From the NCBI GenBank assembly GCA_016185945.1, contig JACPMR010000010.1, forward strand, positions 1-64,000: a stretch of DNA of 64,000 nucleotides. Reading direction: 5' to 3'. The position numbers and the translations under genes were made by a program. Each line of letters opens with the position of its first letter. The first letter of the stretch is position 1. Below are positions 57,626 through 64,000 of this stretch, in pieces. Under the pieces are notes generated by a model, which was not told the origin of the DNA, ran no database searches, and saw only the letters and a list, made by a program, of their open reading frames with translations. The stretch is from Candidatus Woesearchaeota archaeon (GTDB taxonomy: Archaea > Nanobdellota > Nanobdellia > Woesearchaeales > GW2011-AR4).

Positions 57626-58285
57626 TTAGGAAGCCACAACATCACTATCCTGCACGCTGTTAACAGAAACCTGCTCGAACTTGTAGGTTTTTCCGCCTGA
57701 TTCAACCTTTAGCGGAACTCCATAAAAAGTATCCACCCACAATGTTCCTTTGTTTGTCTCAATTTTCCAAGTATTCCTGTCATCAATCACTTCTTCCCCA
57801 ACTTTATTTGCTTGAGCCAAGCCACTAACCAAATCGGTTATTGTAGCTATGTAAGCGTCATCATAAATCAAGTCCTGTTTCTTGCCTTTGTATAAACAAT
57901 GTGCAGCAATGCAATAAGATGCAGCTGTTTTTGCTGTTTTGTCTATGAAAATGGCATCATAAGAGTCAGGTGAGTCTAAGGTTTTAATTTCAAGGTATGG
58001 GTTATATCTTATTTTGCTGCCTTTGACATAAAAAACATAAAAATTATTGCCAGTTTCAGGACCCCTGTATTTGTAAGAGATGCTCTGCACTCTTGTCTTG
58101 TGCTTTTCCAGCAAATCCTTAACTTCTTGTGCTATCTCCTGTTTTTGTTGTGTTGTTGTTTGAGGCTCTTGACTTTCAGTCTTTATTTCAGTTTTTGAAA
58201 TAGTTGGAGGTGCTTCTTTTTGTTGTGGTGCACATGCAATTAGAAAAATTGTCAAAAGAGCCAAGCAAGCAAATGCCTTCTTCAT
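57626..58285 (-). CDS. lipoprotein, hypothetical
   Basis: 219 residues from ATG 58285: MKKAFACLALLTIFLIACAPQ is a lipoprotein signal with IAC as lipobox. A Gln/Glu/Thr-rich linker (residues 22-50) leads to a beta-rich domain with YKYRGPETGNNFYVFYVKGSK, TAASYCIAAHCLYKGKKQDL and a terminal VESGGKTYKFEQVSVNSV, reminiscent of LolA/LppX-like or outer-layer folds, though not clearly assignable. Its two Cys could form a disulfide. It was not extended upstream because the signal starts at this Met. Confidence 0.65.
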   Translation of the reverse strand: MKKAFACLALLTIFLIACAPQQKEAPPTISKTEIKTESQEPQTTTQQKQEIAQEVKDLLEKHKTRVQSISYKYRGPETGNNFYVFYVKGSKIRYNPYLEIKTLDSPDSYDAIFIDKTAKTAASYCIAAHCLYKGKKQDLIYDDAYIATITDLVSGLAQANKVGEEVIDDRNTWKIETNKGTLWVDTFYGVPLKVESGGKTYKFEQVSVNSVQDSDVVAS

Positions 58286-58377
58286 AAATGATTCATTGAT
58301 TAACAAATTTAAATATTTTCCTATCCCGCTCTCCCATTAGAAAACTTTTTATATAACCAATCTAATAAAAACTCCTG

Positions 58378-58863
58378 ATGTCAAGAATAAAGAAAGTAAT
58401 GCTGTCTGATGTGCCGACATTGAAAAAAGAGGCAAAAATAGAAGAGGCAGCCAAATTGCTTGCCCAACGAGGCATGGGCTGTGTGGTTATAGTTGAAAAT
58501 AATTCTCCGATAGGAATCGTGACAGAGCTCGATTTGGTAAGGAATATGGTTTCCAAAGGCAAAAAGCTGAACGAGCCTGTGAGCAAAATAATGGCTTCTC
58601 CAGTCACATCTATGACACCAAACACAAAACTGGACGAAGCATTAAAAATCATTGACACAAAGAAGTTCAGAAAATACCCTGTTGTTGAGAATGGGCAATT
58701 GGTCGGCTTGATAACAAAAAAAGATATTGTCAACTCAATAAGTGATAACGTCAGGCTGCACAGAAACATACAAAATTCTGTTCTTGTGCTGTTCGTTTTG
58801 TTCGAATTTTTTGTTTTTGTGCTTTACAGATATGTATACAAATACCTGCCTTTCGGAGGCTAA
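58378..58863 (+). CDS. CBS-domain protein with C-terminal membrane segment
   Basis: 161 residues with two CBS motifs (VIVENNSPIGIVTELDLVRNM; YPVVENGQLVGLITKKDIVNSI), which usually bind adenosine nucleotides, and a C-terminal membrane helix (VLVLFVLFEFFVFVLY) ending FGG. The membrane tail suggests a regulatory partner of a membrane protein. A TATA-like CTTTTTATATAA lies about 25 nt before the ATG (leaderless). A second CBS gene follows directly, so they may form a heteromer. Confidence 0.85.
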   Translation: MSRIKKVMLSDVPTLKKEAKIEEAAKLLAQRGMGCVVIVENNSPIGIVTELDLVRNMVSKGKKLNEPVSKIMASPVTSMTPNTKLDEALKIIDTKKFRKYPVVENGQLVGLITKKDIVNSISDNVRLHRNIQNSVLVLFVLFEFFVFVLYRYVYKYLPFGG

Positions 58864-58864
58864 A

Positions 58865-59332
58865 GTGATAAAAGTAAGAAACATCATGACGAAGAATGTA
58901 ATAACGATAACAAAGGATTCAAGCATACTTGAAGCCGCAAAGTTGATGACGTCCAAATCAGTAAGCAGCCTTGTTGTTGTTGAAAAGGAAAAGCCGCTTG
59001 CAGTGGTAAGCGAGAGCGACATAATAAATGGAATAGTCTCCAAAAAAATAAAGGTTAAGGATGTTATGGACAAGGAATTCATGACGACCTCGCCGCTTAC
59101 AAGATTTTCTGAGATAGTGAAATCCTTGAGGGAGAAAAAAATCGGGAGATTTCCCGTTGTTGAGAATGAAAAACTGGTTGGTTTAATAACAGAAACAGAT
59201 GTGATAGAAGCAACAAGGGACTTTACAAGGTTCCATCAGATAGTGCAGGAAGTTATATTGACAATCTTTGGACTGGCAACAGCCTTCTTCTTGTTTTACT
59301 TCAGTCCCCTCGGCGCATCAGTTTTTGGTTAG
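58865..59332 (+). CDS. CBS-domain protein with C-terminal membrane segment (paralogue)
   Basis: 155 residues starting at GTG 58865: VIKVRNIMTKNVITITKDSS. The ribosome site GGAGG lies inside the end of the upstream CBS gene, 4 nt before the GTG. Two CBS motifs (VVVEKEKPLAVVSESDIINGI; FPVVENEKLVGLITETDVIEA) and a terminal membrane helix (VILTIFGLATAFFLFYF) mirror its neighbour. The start is not the earlier ATG at 58742, which lies inside the first gene. Co-translation suggests the two act together. Confidence 0.85.
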   Translation: MIKVRNIMTKNVITITKDSSILEAAKLMTSKSVSSLVVVEKEKPLAVVSESDIINGIVSKKIKVKDVMDKEFMTTSPLTRFSEIVKSLREKKIGRFPVVENEKLVGLITETDVIEATRDFTRFHQIVQEVILTIFGLATAFFLFYFSPLGASVFG

Positions 59333-59369
59333 AAAGATATAAATATTGCATAAAAATCAATTGCTCTAA

Positions 59370-59454
59370 GGGCCTGTGGTCTAGCGGTTACAATGCCGCA
59401 AATGACAACACCCTTACACGGTGTAGGTCACCAGTTCGAATCTGGTCGGGCCCA
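59370..59454 (+). tRNA. tRNA-Val(TAC) with 12-nt D-loop insertion
   Basis: The acceptor GGGCCTG/CGGGCCC with A73, D stem GTC/GAC, anticodon stem ACACC/GGTGT, loop CTTACAC (anticodon TAC at 59415-59417), variable loop AGGTC and T arm ACCAG-TTCGAAT-CTGGT are standard. The D-loop is 12 nt too long: CAATGCCGCAAA (59391-59402) is inserted after TAGCGGTTA, compared with the related tRNA-Val at 8619. The insertion is probably a small intron at a non-canonical site. Confidence 0.88.
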
Positions 59455-59457
59455 TAT

Positions 59458-59529
59458 GCGCCAGTGATCTAGTGGCTATGATAGGGCCTTGCCAAGGCTC
59501 TCACCCGAGTTCGAATCTCGGCTGGCGCA
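59458..59529 (+). tRNA. tRNA-Gly(GCC)
   Basis: An intronless tRNA 3 nt after tRNA-Val. Acceptor GCGCCAG/CTGGCGC with A73, D stem ATC/GAT, anticodon stem GGGCC/GGCTC, loop TTGCCAA (anticodon GCC) and T arm CCGAG-TTCGAAT-CTCGG. It is probably transcribed with tRNA-Val. Confidence 0.95.
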
Positions 59530-59539
59530 TTTTATTATC

Positions 59540-60256
59540 TTATAGTCTTTTAGCTATTATTGTAATTGAAAAATCATCTTTAATTGTTTTTATAAGTTCA
59601 TAATTATTTAATTTTAGAAAAAGTTTCAGCTCATCTTCAGTAAAAGCCCTTAATATCTCTTTATTTTTGATAACTTTTGTTTTATTATTTTCTTGTACAA
59701 TGTAAGTTTCGTTCAAATTCCATGTCCAACCACTCTGCAAATTCAATGACTTTTGAGTTATTCTTTTATACCTTCTATTTTGATATTTTGCAGTTTGGAT
59801 AAGTCTTTTACTAAAATTTGTAAATATCATTTGTGCATTAAAATTATCAAATATCAAGATTCCATTTTTCTTTAAATGTCTGTGAACTGACTGTAAGGTG
59901 CTCATTACATCTTTATTTGTTGTTAGATAAGTAAAACTCCTGCCTGTAATTAAAATTGCATCAAATCTATCTTTTAGTTTTAAATTGTTCATATCACCCT
60001 GAACAAATTTAGCTTTTGATTCTACTTCTCGAGCAATTTTAAGCATTTCATTGAATAAATCTAATCCAACATAATTGTACCCATTCTTTAAGAAAAATGA
60101 AGCAAGATTGCCACTTCCACAGCCAATTTCTAATATTTTTCTACATTTGTACTTCTTTAGAAATTTATGGTAGAATTTAAACTCCTTTTTATAATCAAAA
60201 ATAGACTGATACATCTCATGATAAACCCTCGCCAACTTTGAATATAGTTTATTCAT
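59540..60256 (-). CDS. SAM-dependent methyltransferase, class I
   Basis: 238 residues from ATG 60256 (MNKLYSKLARVYHEMYQ). The Rossmann motif I is KILEIGCGSGNLASFFLKNGY, followed by VGLDLFNEMLKIAREVE, FVQGDMNNLKLKDRFDAILITG (motif IV) and LKKNGILIFDNFNAQM. This is the general small-molecule or protein methyltransferase type (Methyltransf_25/11); the substrate is unknown. It starts 4 nt after the stop of the 5-formyl-THF cyclo-ligase gene, forming an operon with it and purD. Confidence 0.85.
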   Translation of the reverse strand: MNKLYSKLARVYHEMYQSIFDYKKEFKFYHKFLKKYKCRKILEIGCGSGNLASFFLKNGYNYVGLDLFNEMLKIAREVESKAKFVQGDMNNLKLKDRFDAILITGRSFTYLTTNKDVMSTLQSVHRHLKKNGILIFDNFNAQMIFTNFSKRLIQTAKYQNRRYKRITQKSLNLQSGWTWNLNETYIVQENNKTKVIKNKEILRAFTEDELKLFLKLNNYELIKTIKDDFSITIIAKRL

Positions 60257-60260
60257 ATTA

Positions 60261-60818
60261 TTAACTACTTTCACACTCAATAACCCTTTCCTCAGTCACA
60301 ATCAAGTCAACTGGCACGTCGTGCATTTCTCTTGGAATTTTATCAACAATCTGCAAATCAAAAGCCAAGCCGATTTTTATTGCTTTTGGAACTCTTCTGA
60401 GAAACCTGTCATAATAGCCAAACCCGTAACCTATTCTGTGTCCTTCTTTGTCAAATGCAATTCCCGGCACTAAAATTAAGTCAATGTTTTTGTAGGCAAT
60501 CTTCATCGCTTCAATCGGCTCAGGTATTTTGAATTTACCGCTTGGAACTAAATTATCAAAATCTATAATTACAGAAGGCTCGATTTCATGATGCACAACT
60601 TTTGGAACAATAACTGTTTTGCTTTTTAGCGCTTCTTTTATCATATCATGAGTGTGAACTTCGCTGCCGAATGAAACAAAGAACATCACTATTTTTGATT
60701 TTTTATATTGTTCCAAATTGAATAAATTATTTTTTATTTTGTTGCTTTTTTCTAGTATTTCTTCTTTAGATAAAGAATTGCGTTTCTGAAGTATTGATTC
60801 TTTGAGTTGGTTTTTCAT
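60261..60818 (-). CDS. 5-formyltetrahydrofolate cyclo-ligase family protein
   Basis: 185 residues. It would convert 5-formyl-THF to 5,10-methenyl-THF using ATP. N-terminal ILQKRNSLSKEEILEKSNKI, then VMFFVSFGSEVHTHDMIKEAL, the substrate region VPKVVHHEIEP and the hallmark RIGYGFGYYDRFLRR (glycine-rich ATP loop) identify the family. It sits between purD and a methyltransferase gene; one-carbon folate chemistry fits with purine synthesis by the purD neighbour. Confidence 0.92.
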   Translation of the reverse strand: MKNQLKESILQKRNSLSKEEILEKSNKIKNNLFNLEQYKKSKIVMFFVSFGSEVHTHDMIKEALKSKTVIVPKVVHHEIEPSVIIDFDNLVPSGKFKIPEPIEAMKIAYKNIDLILVPGIAFDKEGHRIGYGFGYYDRFLRRVPKAIKIGLAFDLQIVDKIPREMHDVPVDLIVTEERVIECESS

Positions 60819-60819
60819 A

Positions 60820-62136
60820 TTATTTCTTTAGAATCTCTTTCATATGCATGACTCTTTTTTCAATCAATTGTTTAGTCCCGATATCTTCCCTATGAAATAA
60901 TTTTCCTTTAATTGATTTTGTTGTCTCTTCTGCTATTTTCTCTGCTTTTTCTAAATTGTCAGCAATGCCCAAACATGCTATTGCCCTTGAGGTTGTTGCG
61001 TACAAGTCATTCTCTTTTTGTTCGACAGAAGCATAGTACATTTTAGCATTTTTTGGGATTTTTCCAACGATAATTTTTTTATTCTTTAAAGGATTATCAG
61101 GATAGCCTTGAGGAACAAGGTATTTGCATACAGTTGCCTTTTTTTGAAACTTTATTTTTATTTTATGCAATTGCTGGCTTATTATTGCTTTGCACACATC
61201 AACAAAACCGGTTTCCATTAATGGCAAAACGTTCATCGCTTCTGGATCGCCGAATCTTGCATTGTATTCAAGCAATTTAACACCATTTTTTGTGACTATA
61301 AGCCCTGCATACATAATGCCTTTGTAATATTGTCCTGTTTCTTTATGTATAGCTTCTGCAACTTTCTGTGTTATTTTCAGCCCGTCTTCAACATCTTTTT
61401 TTGTTAAAAAGGGCAGTAAGTGATTTTCACAAGAATAAGAGCCCATGCCACCTGTATTTGGTCCTTTGTCGCCAACAAACGCCCTTTTATGGTCCTGAAC
61501 TGGTGGAGTTGCAATAACTGATTTTCCATCGGTTAAACATTGTAATGAAAATTCCTCGCCTTCCAATTTTTCTTCAACAATAACAGCTGGATGTGTTTGA
61601 AGAACTTCATTGCAGTAGTTTAATGCCTCTTTTTTTGTATTAAAATGATCGCCTTGAACTTTTACTCCTTTGCCGCCTGTCAATCCGTCTGGTTTTATGA
61701 CGCATTGTTCCAATTCGTCAATAAATTTTTTAGCATCTTCTATATTGTTTTTGTTGAAAATCTCAAATTTTGGATTGCCCTCGATTTTGTATTTTCTCAA
61801 TAGATTTCTCGTAAATGACTTGCTAGTTTCTAATCTTGCAAGATTTTTTGTTGGACCGACTGAAGCAATCCCCAATTCATTTAATAAATCAACAACGCCA
61901 CTATTGAGGGGGTCTTCTGGCCCTATAACTGCAAAGTCCGGTTTTGTTTTTTGGGCAAAATGTTTTATTTTTTGCAAGTCATTGTAATTTCCAATTTCAA
62001 ACTCTTTTGAAAGAGAAACTATGCCTGGATTTTTGGCTTTTAGATAAGAATAAAGAACCGTTTCATTGTTTTTCTTCAAAGTTTCTGCTATTACATTTTC
62101 TCTTGCGCCGTTGCCTATCAATAATATCTTAGCCAT
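60820..62136 (-). CDS. purD: phosphoribosylamine--glycine ligase (GAR synthetase)
   Basis: The second step of purine synthesis. 438 residues from ATG 62136: MAKILLIGNGARENVIAETL. Motifs: VIGPEDPLNSGVVDLLNELGI, an ATP-grasp core with VIKPDGLTGGKGVKV, VIVEEKLEGEEFSLQCLTDG, GPNTGGMGSYS, and EYNARFGDPEAMNVLP. GIGNGARE-type N-terminal loops are slightly varied (IGNGAREN). It heads the purD/5-FCL/methyltransferase operon. PRPP, the pathway's starting material, is made by prs at 14914. Confidence 0.95.
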   Translation of the reverse strand: MAKILLIGNGARENVIAETLKKNNETVLYSYLKAKNPGIVSLSKEFEIGNYNDLQKIKHFAQKTKPDFAVIGPEDPLNSGVVDLLNELGIASVGPTKNLARLETSKSFTRNLLRKYKIEGNPKFEIFNKNNIEDAKKFIDELEQCVIKPDGLTGGKGVKVQGDHFNTKKEALNYCNEVLQTHPAVIVEEKLEGEEFSLQCLTDGKSVIATPPVQDHKRAFVGDKGPNTGGMGSYSCENHLLPFLTKKDVEDGLKITQKVAEAIHKETGQYYKGIMYAGLIVTKNGVKLLEYNARFGDPEAMNVLPLMETGFVDVCKAIISQQLHKIKIKFQKKATVCKYLVPQGYPDNPLKNKKIIVGKIPKNAKMYYASVEQKENDLYATTSRAIACLGIADNLEKAEKIAEETTKSIKGKLFHREDIGTKQLIEKRVMHMKEILKK

Positions 62137-62471
62137 TAATATCAATAAAAACAGAAAATATTGGCTTATTTATAGGTTTTGGTAAAATTGATATTTATTA
62201 CTTTAAAAATCCAATAAAAATTATAATAAAAACAATTTGAGACCCATGCGCTTCCATGAACTTAAATGGGTGCCCCTCATATGAAAGTTGTTTTTGAAGT
62301 AAGCATTTAGAAACCTCACAAATCTTATTGCGGATTTCGTCATTGAAAAAACGATTTAATTCTTTTATATATTTTATATAAAAAGCGATAAGTTTAAAAA
62401 AGATTAAGGCTTACATAAAGGAAAAGGGGTATTATAATTTAATTACTTAAACTATAATCTTTCCCAGTAGG
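62137..62471. other. spacer with family D copy and promoter
   Basis: A family D copy lies at 62241-62280: CCCATGCGCTT ... AATGGGTGCC with CCCAT (62243-62247) pairing ATGGG (62266-62270), similar to 5631-5670. TATA-like stretches at about 62365-62382 and 62430-62440 could serve the gene at 62472. No other gene is visible. Confidence 0.4.
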
Positions 62472-63887
62472 ATGATAGCACAAAATGAAATACAATACTT
62501 TGTAAATCAATTAGTTAGATTAGCCAAAACTATACGTGCATTAGAAGGTAATCCGACTCTTCCTTTAATTTTTTATGGACCATCTAGACACCTCGTAGTA
62601 GCAAGTGAAGATGGAATAACTGTTGCTAAAGCGTATAAAACTTCCCGACAGTGGCTAGATGAAGTTGCAAATCTTCAAATTTTTGCAGAGATTAATAGAG
62701 ACAGAAGCAAAGTACTTGAAGACATTATTGCCCAAGAACTCCCGTATATAGGATTGCCCACTATAGACCCTAGATTAGATATGAGCAGGATAGGGGTAAG
62801 GGAAGAATTTTCACCGATAGCAATATTCTCACCAGTTCAAGGTAAAATACTCTATACCAGAACCAGAGACGGTATTGCCACTTTTGGAGACTATCTATCA
62901 GCTGCAGTTCAAATAGCAAGAATTCAAGAAGAAGGTAAGATTCACAAAGATAGACTTGGTTCAAAGGATGTTGTTAGAAATGCAAAAGATGAAGGCCAAC
63001 CAGAGACATCATATTTCTTAGAGAGATTTCGAGATATTTGTTTAGGGCAGTTAACGAAGTATGGAGAGGTCCAAATTACCCCAGCACAACAACAACTAAT
63101 GATAGTAGATTGGGAGACTTTAGTAGCAGAGCAACTTGTAAGAGCACATAACAAAGGGTTCAATGGTTATTACTTTGACGGACAACCAAGACACCACTTC
63201 ATAGACCCAAGTACTAAAAGAATTGTAAGCATTGATTTTGAGTATAGGATTCAAACTCCAGCATTATTTGGGTTAGCAAGTTTATTATCGTTTGGTTTAA
63301 GTAGAGACGGAGAAACCTATTTAAGTGAAGATGAGCAATTAAATATATTGGACAGGTTTTTATTAGAAATAGAATTTGCACGAGCTATGGGGGATGGTCG
63401 CCCTCTTAAAGATAAAGCAAGAAGAATTCATGAATATGTACAAACAAGAAATGCTCAATATAATGGTAATTTATCTGGTAAAGATGGTGATCAATTCTTT
63501 AGATTCTTAGGGGAAGACGATTTAGACCGTGGAAAAAGGCGGAGAGAAGATTTTTCAGCGCACTGGCTATATGCTTTATTAGATAGGAGTGCTGCATGGT
63601 TAGGGCATAAGGCTCGTTACAGAGCTATAGCTCAACATCTTATTCAGCAAAAAATTCTTGAAAATGAGGGTATTCAATCGGAAATATCTTTACCAGTCAA
63701 ACAAAATACAATTGAACAAATAACCCATTTAACTCAGATACTTTTAATTCTCGAAGGATTACAAAAAGGTACTAAAAATGGGCGTTATGTAACTGACGCT
63801 GCTAAAAGATTATACGACAACTTTAGAATGATTGCAGGGCAGCCATATTTTTCCACAGATGGTTATAGAGCATTAGCCGTCAAATGA
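62472..63887 (+). CDS. hypothetical protein, possible kinase-like (APH-type) fold
   Basis: 471 residues. The middle has FNGYYFDGQPRHHFIDPSTKRIVSIDFEYRIQTPALFGLASLLSF (split: HHFIDPST, then IVSIDFEYR), which resembles the catalytic and metal-binding loops of aminoglycoside-phosphotransferase-like kinases (H.D/N ... IDFE). An N-terminal region with LIFYGPSRHLVVASEDGITVAKAY could be the ATP-binding lobe with Lys. This is fold-level guessing; no clear family is recalled. The rest is helical. It has its own promoter region and no operon partner in the window. Confidence 0.45.
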   Translation: MIAQNEIQYFVNQLVRLAKTIRALEGNPTLPLIFYGPSRHLVVASEDGITVAKAYKTSRQWLDEVANLQIFAEINRDRSKVLEDIIAQELPYIGLPTIDPRLDMSRIGVREEFSPIAIFSPVQGKILYTRTRDGIATFGDYLSAAVQIARIQEEGKIHKDRLGSKDVVRNAKDEGQPETSYFLERFRDICLGQLTKYGEVQITPAQQQLMIVDWETLVAEQLVRAHNKGFNGYYFDGQPRHHFIDPSTKRIVSIDFEYRIQTPALFGLASLLSFGLSRDGETYLSEDEQLNILDRFLLEIEFARAMGDGRPLKDKARRIHEYVQTRNAQYNGNLSGKDGDQFFRFLGEDDLDRGKRRREDFSAHWLYALLDRSAAWLGHKARYRAIAQHLIQQKILENEGIQSEISLPVKQNTIEQITHLTQILLILEGLQKGTKNGRYVTDAAKRLYDNFRMIAGQPYFSTDGYRALAVK

Positions 63888-63950
63888 TTATAAAGCATGA
63901 ATCATTAAAGGACCATTCAAATAAAAAATATTATTCATAATGGTATTTAA

Positions 63951-64000
63951 ATGAATAAGAACCATTACTTCATCTTTATTTGTCTTTTTAGACAAATTTA
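63951..64000 (+). CDS. possible start of a gene cut by the right window edge
   Basis: ATG 63951 opens MNKNHYFIFICLFRQI and stays open to the end. A/T-rich ATAAAAAATATTA at about 63921-63933 lies at a plausible promoter distance. Only 16 codons are visible, so this is weak. 63888-63950 shows nothing else. Confidence 0.2.
   Translation, partial: MNKNHYFIFICLFRQI

Noticed and set aside
1-64000. CRISPR array, rRNA genes, transposase or IS ends
   Set aside because: No regularly spaced repeats, no rRNA stretches and no transposase motifs were seen. The dispersed repeats are irregular and structured.

Overview
The window looks like a chromosome segment of a DPANN-type archaeon, probably woesearchaeote-like. 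Archaeal markers are TFB, a GINS subunit, aIF2-alpha, Nop10, L44e, S27e, prefoldin alpha, SRP54 and FtsY, archaeal apgM with enolase, AMP phosphorylase, EndoQ and an S-layer protein. DPANN-like traits are short intergenic gaps, single-domain remnants, a bacterial-type ThrRS and tRNA genes full of introns. Two start modes recur. Many genes have a TATA-like box about 25 nt before the ATG and no leader. Others have a GGTGAT, GGTGGT or GGAGG ribosome site 3-6 nt before ATG, GTG or TTG.

Layout. 1-5.3 kb: small accessory genes, a convergent toxin/antitoxin pair, a lipoprotein, MsrA, an Ogt-like alkyltransferase and TFB. 5.3-10.6 kb: structured noncoding DNA, tRNA-Ser, AMP phosphorylase, an AI-2E permease, an intron-rich tRNA-Val and ScpA. 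10.6-14.1 kb: surface-sugar genes (methyltransferase-epimerase fusion, cupin, GT2). 14.2-19.8 kb: PRPP synthetase, prefoldin, FtsY, a helicase remnant and GalT. 19.8-27 kb: apgM-eno, then the ribosome/translation cluster L44e, S27e, aIF2-alpha, Nop10, PAC2, split by an opposite-strand glycosyltransferase, then GINS. 27-34.9 kb: a radical SAM enzyme and an S-layer gene flanked by two broken GT2-TPR genes that share an identical 141-nt block, then VapBC and a frameshifted gene. 35-43.6 kb: a MoxR/DUF58/von Willebrand membrane cluster. 43.7-52.5 kb: a tiny leaderless gene, ThrRS, a beta-propeller protein beside a membrane-tethered ArsR regulator, SRP54 and EndoQ. 52.5-64 kb: five tRNAs, three tandem paralogues of unknown function, lipoproteins, CBS proteins and purD/5-FCL/methyltransferase.

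The most unusual content is noncoding. At least four families of dispersed structured elements are present. Family A (about 160 nt, three full copies plus a 3' half) and family C (about 70 nt, three copies) show compensatory base changes between copies, so both look like selected RNA structures; I recognise neither. Five of the seven tRNA genes depart from a simple body or a single canonical intron: three introns in tRNA-Leu(CAG), a T-loop intron in tRNA-Val(GAC), an anticodon-stem intron in tRNA-Thr(GGT), a D-loop insertion in tRNA-Val(TAC), and a 75-nt intron with doubtful identity in tRNA-His(GTG).

Several genes are interrupted by one frameshift or stop. Some of these may be sequencing or assembly errors; the relevant entries say so.
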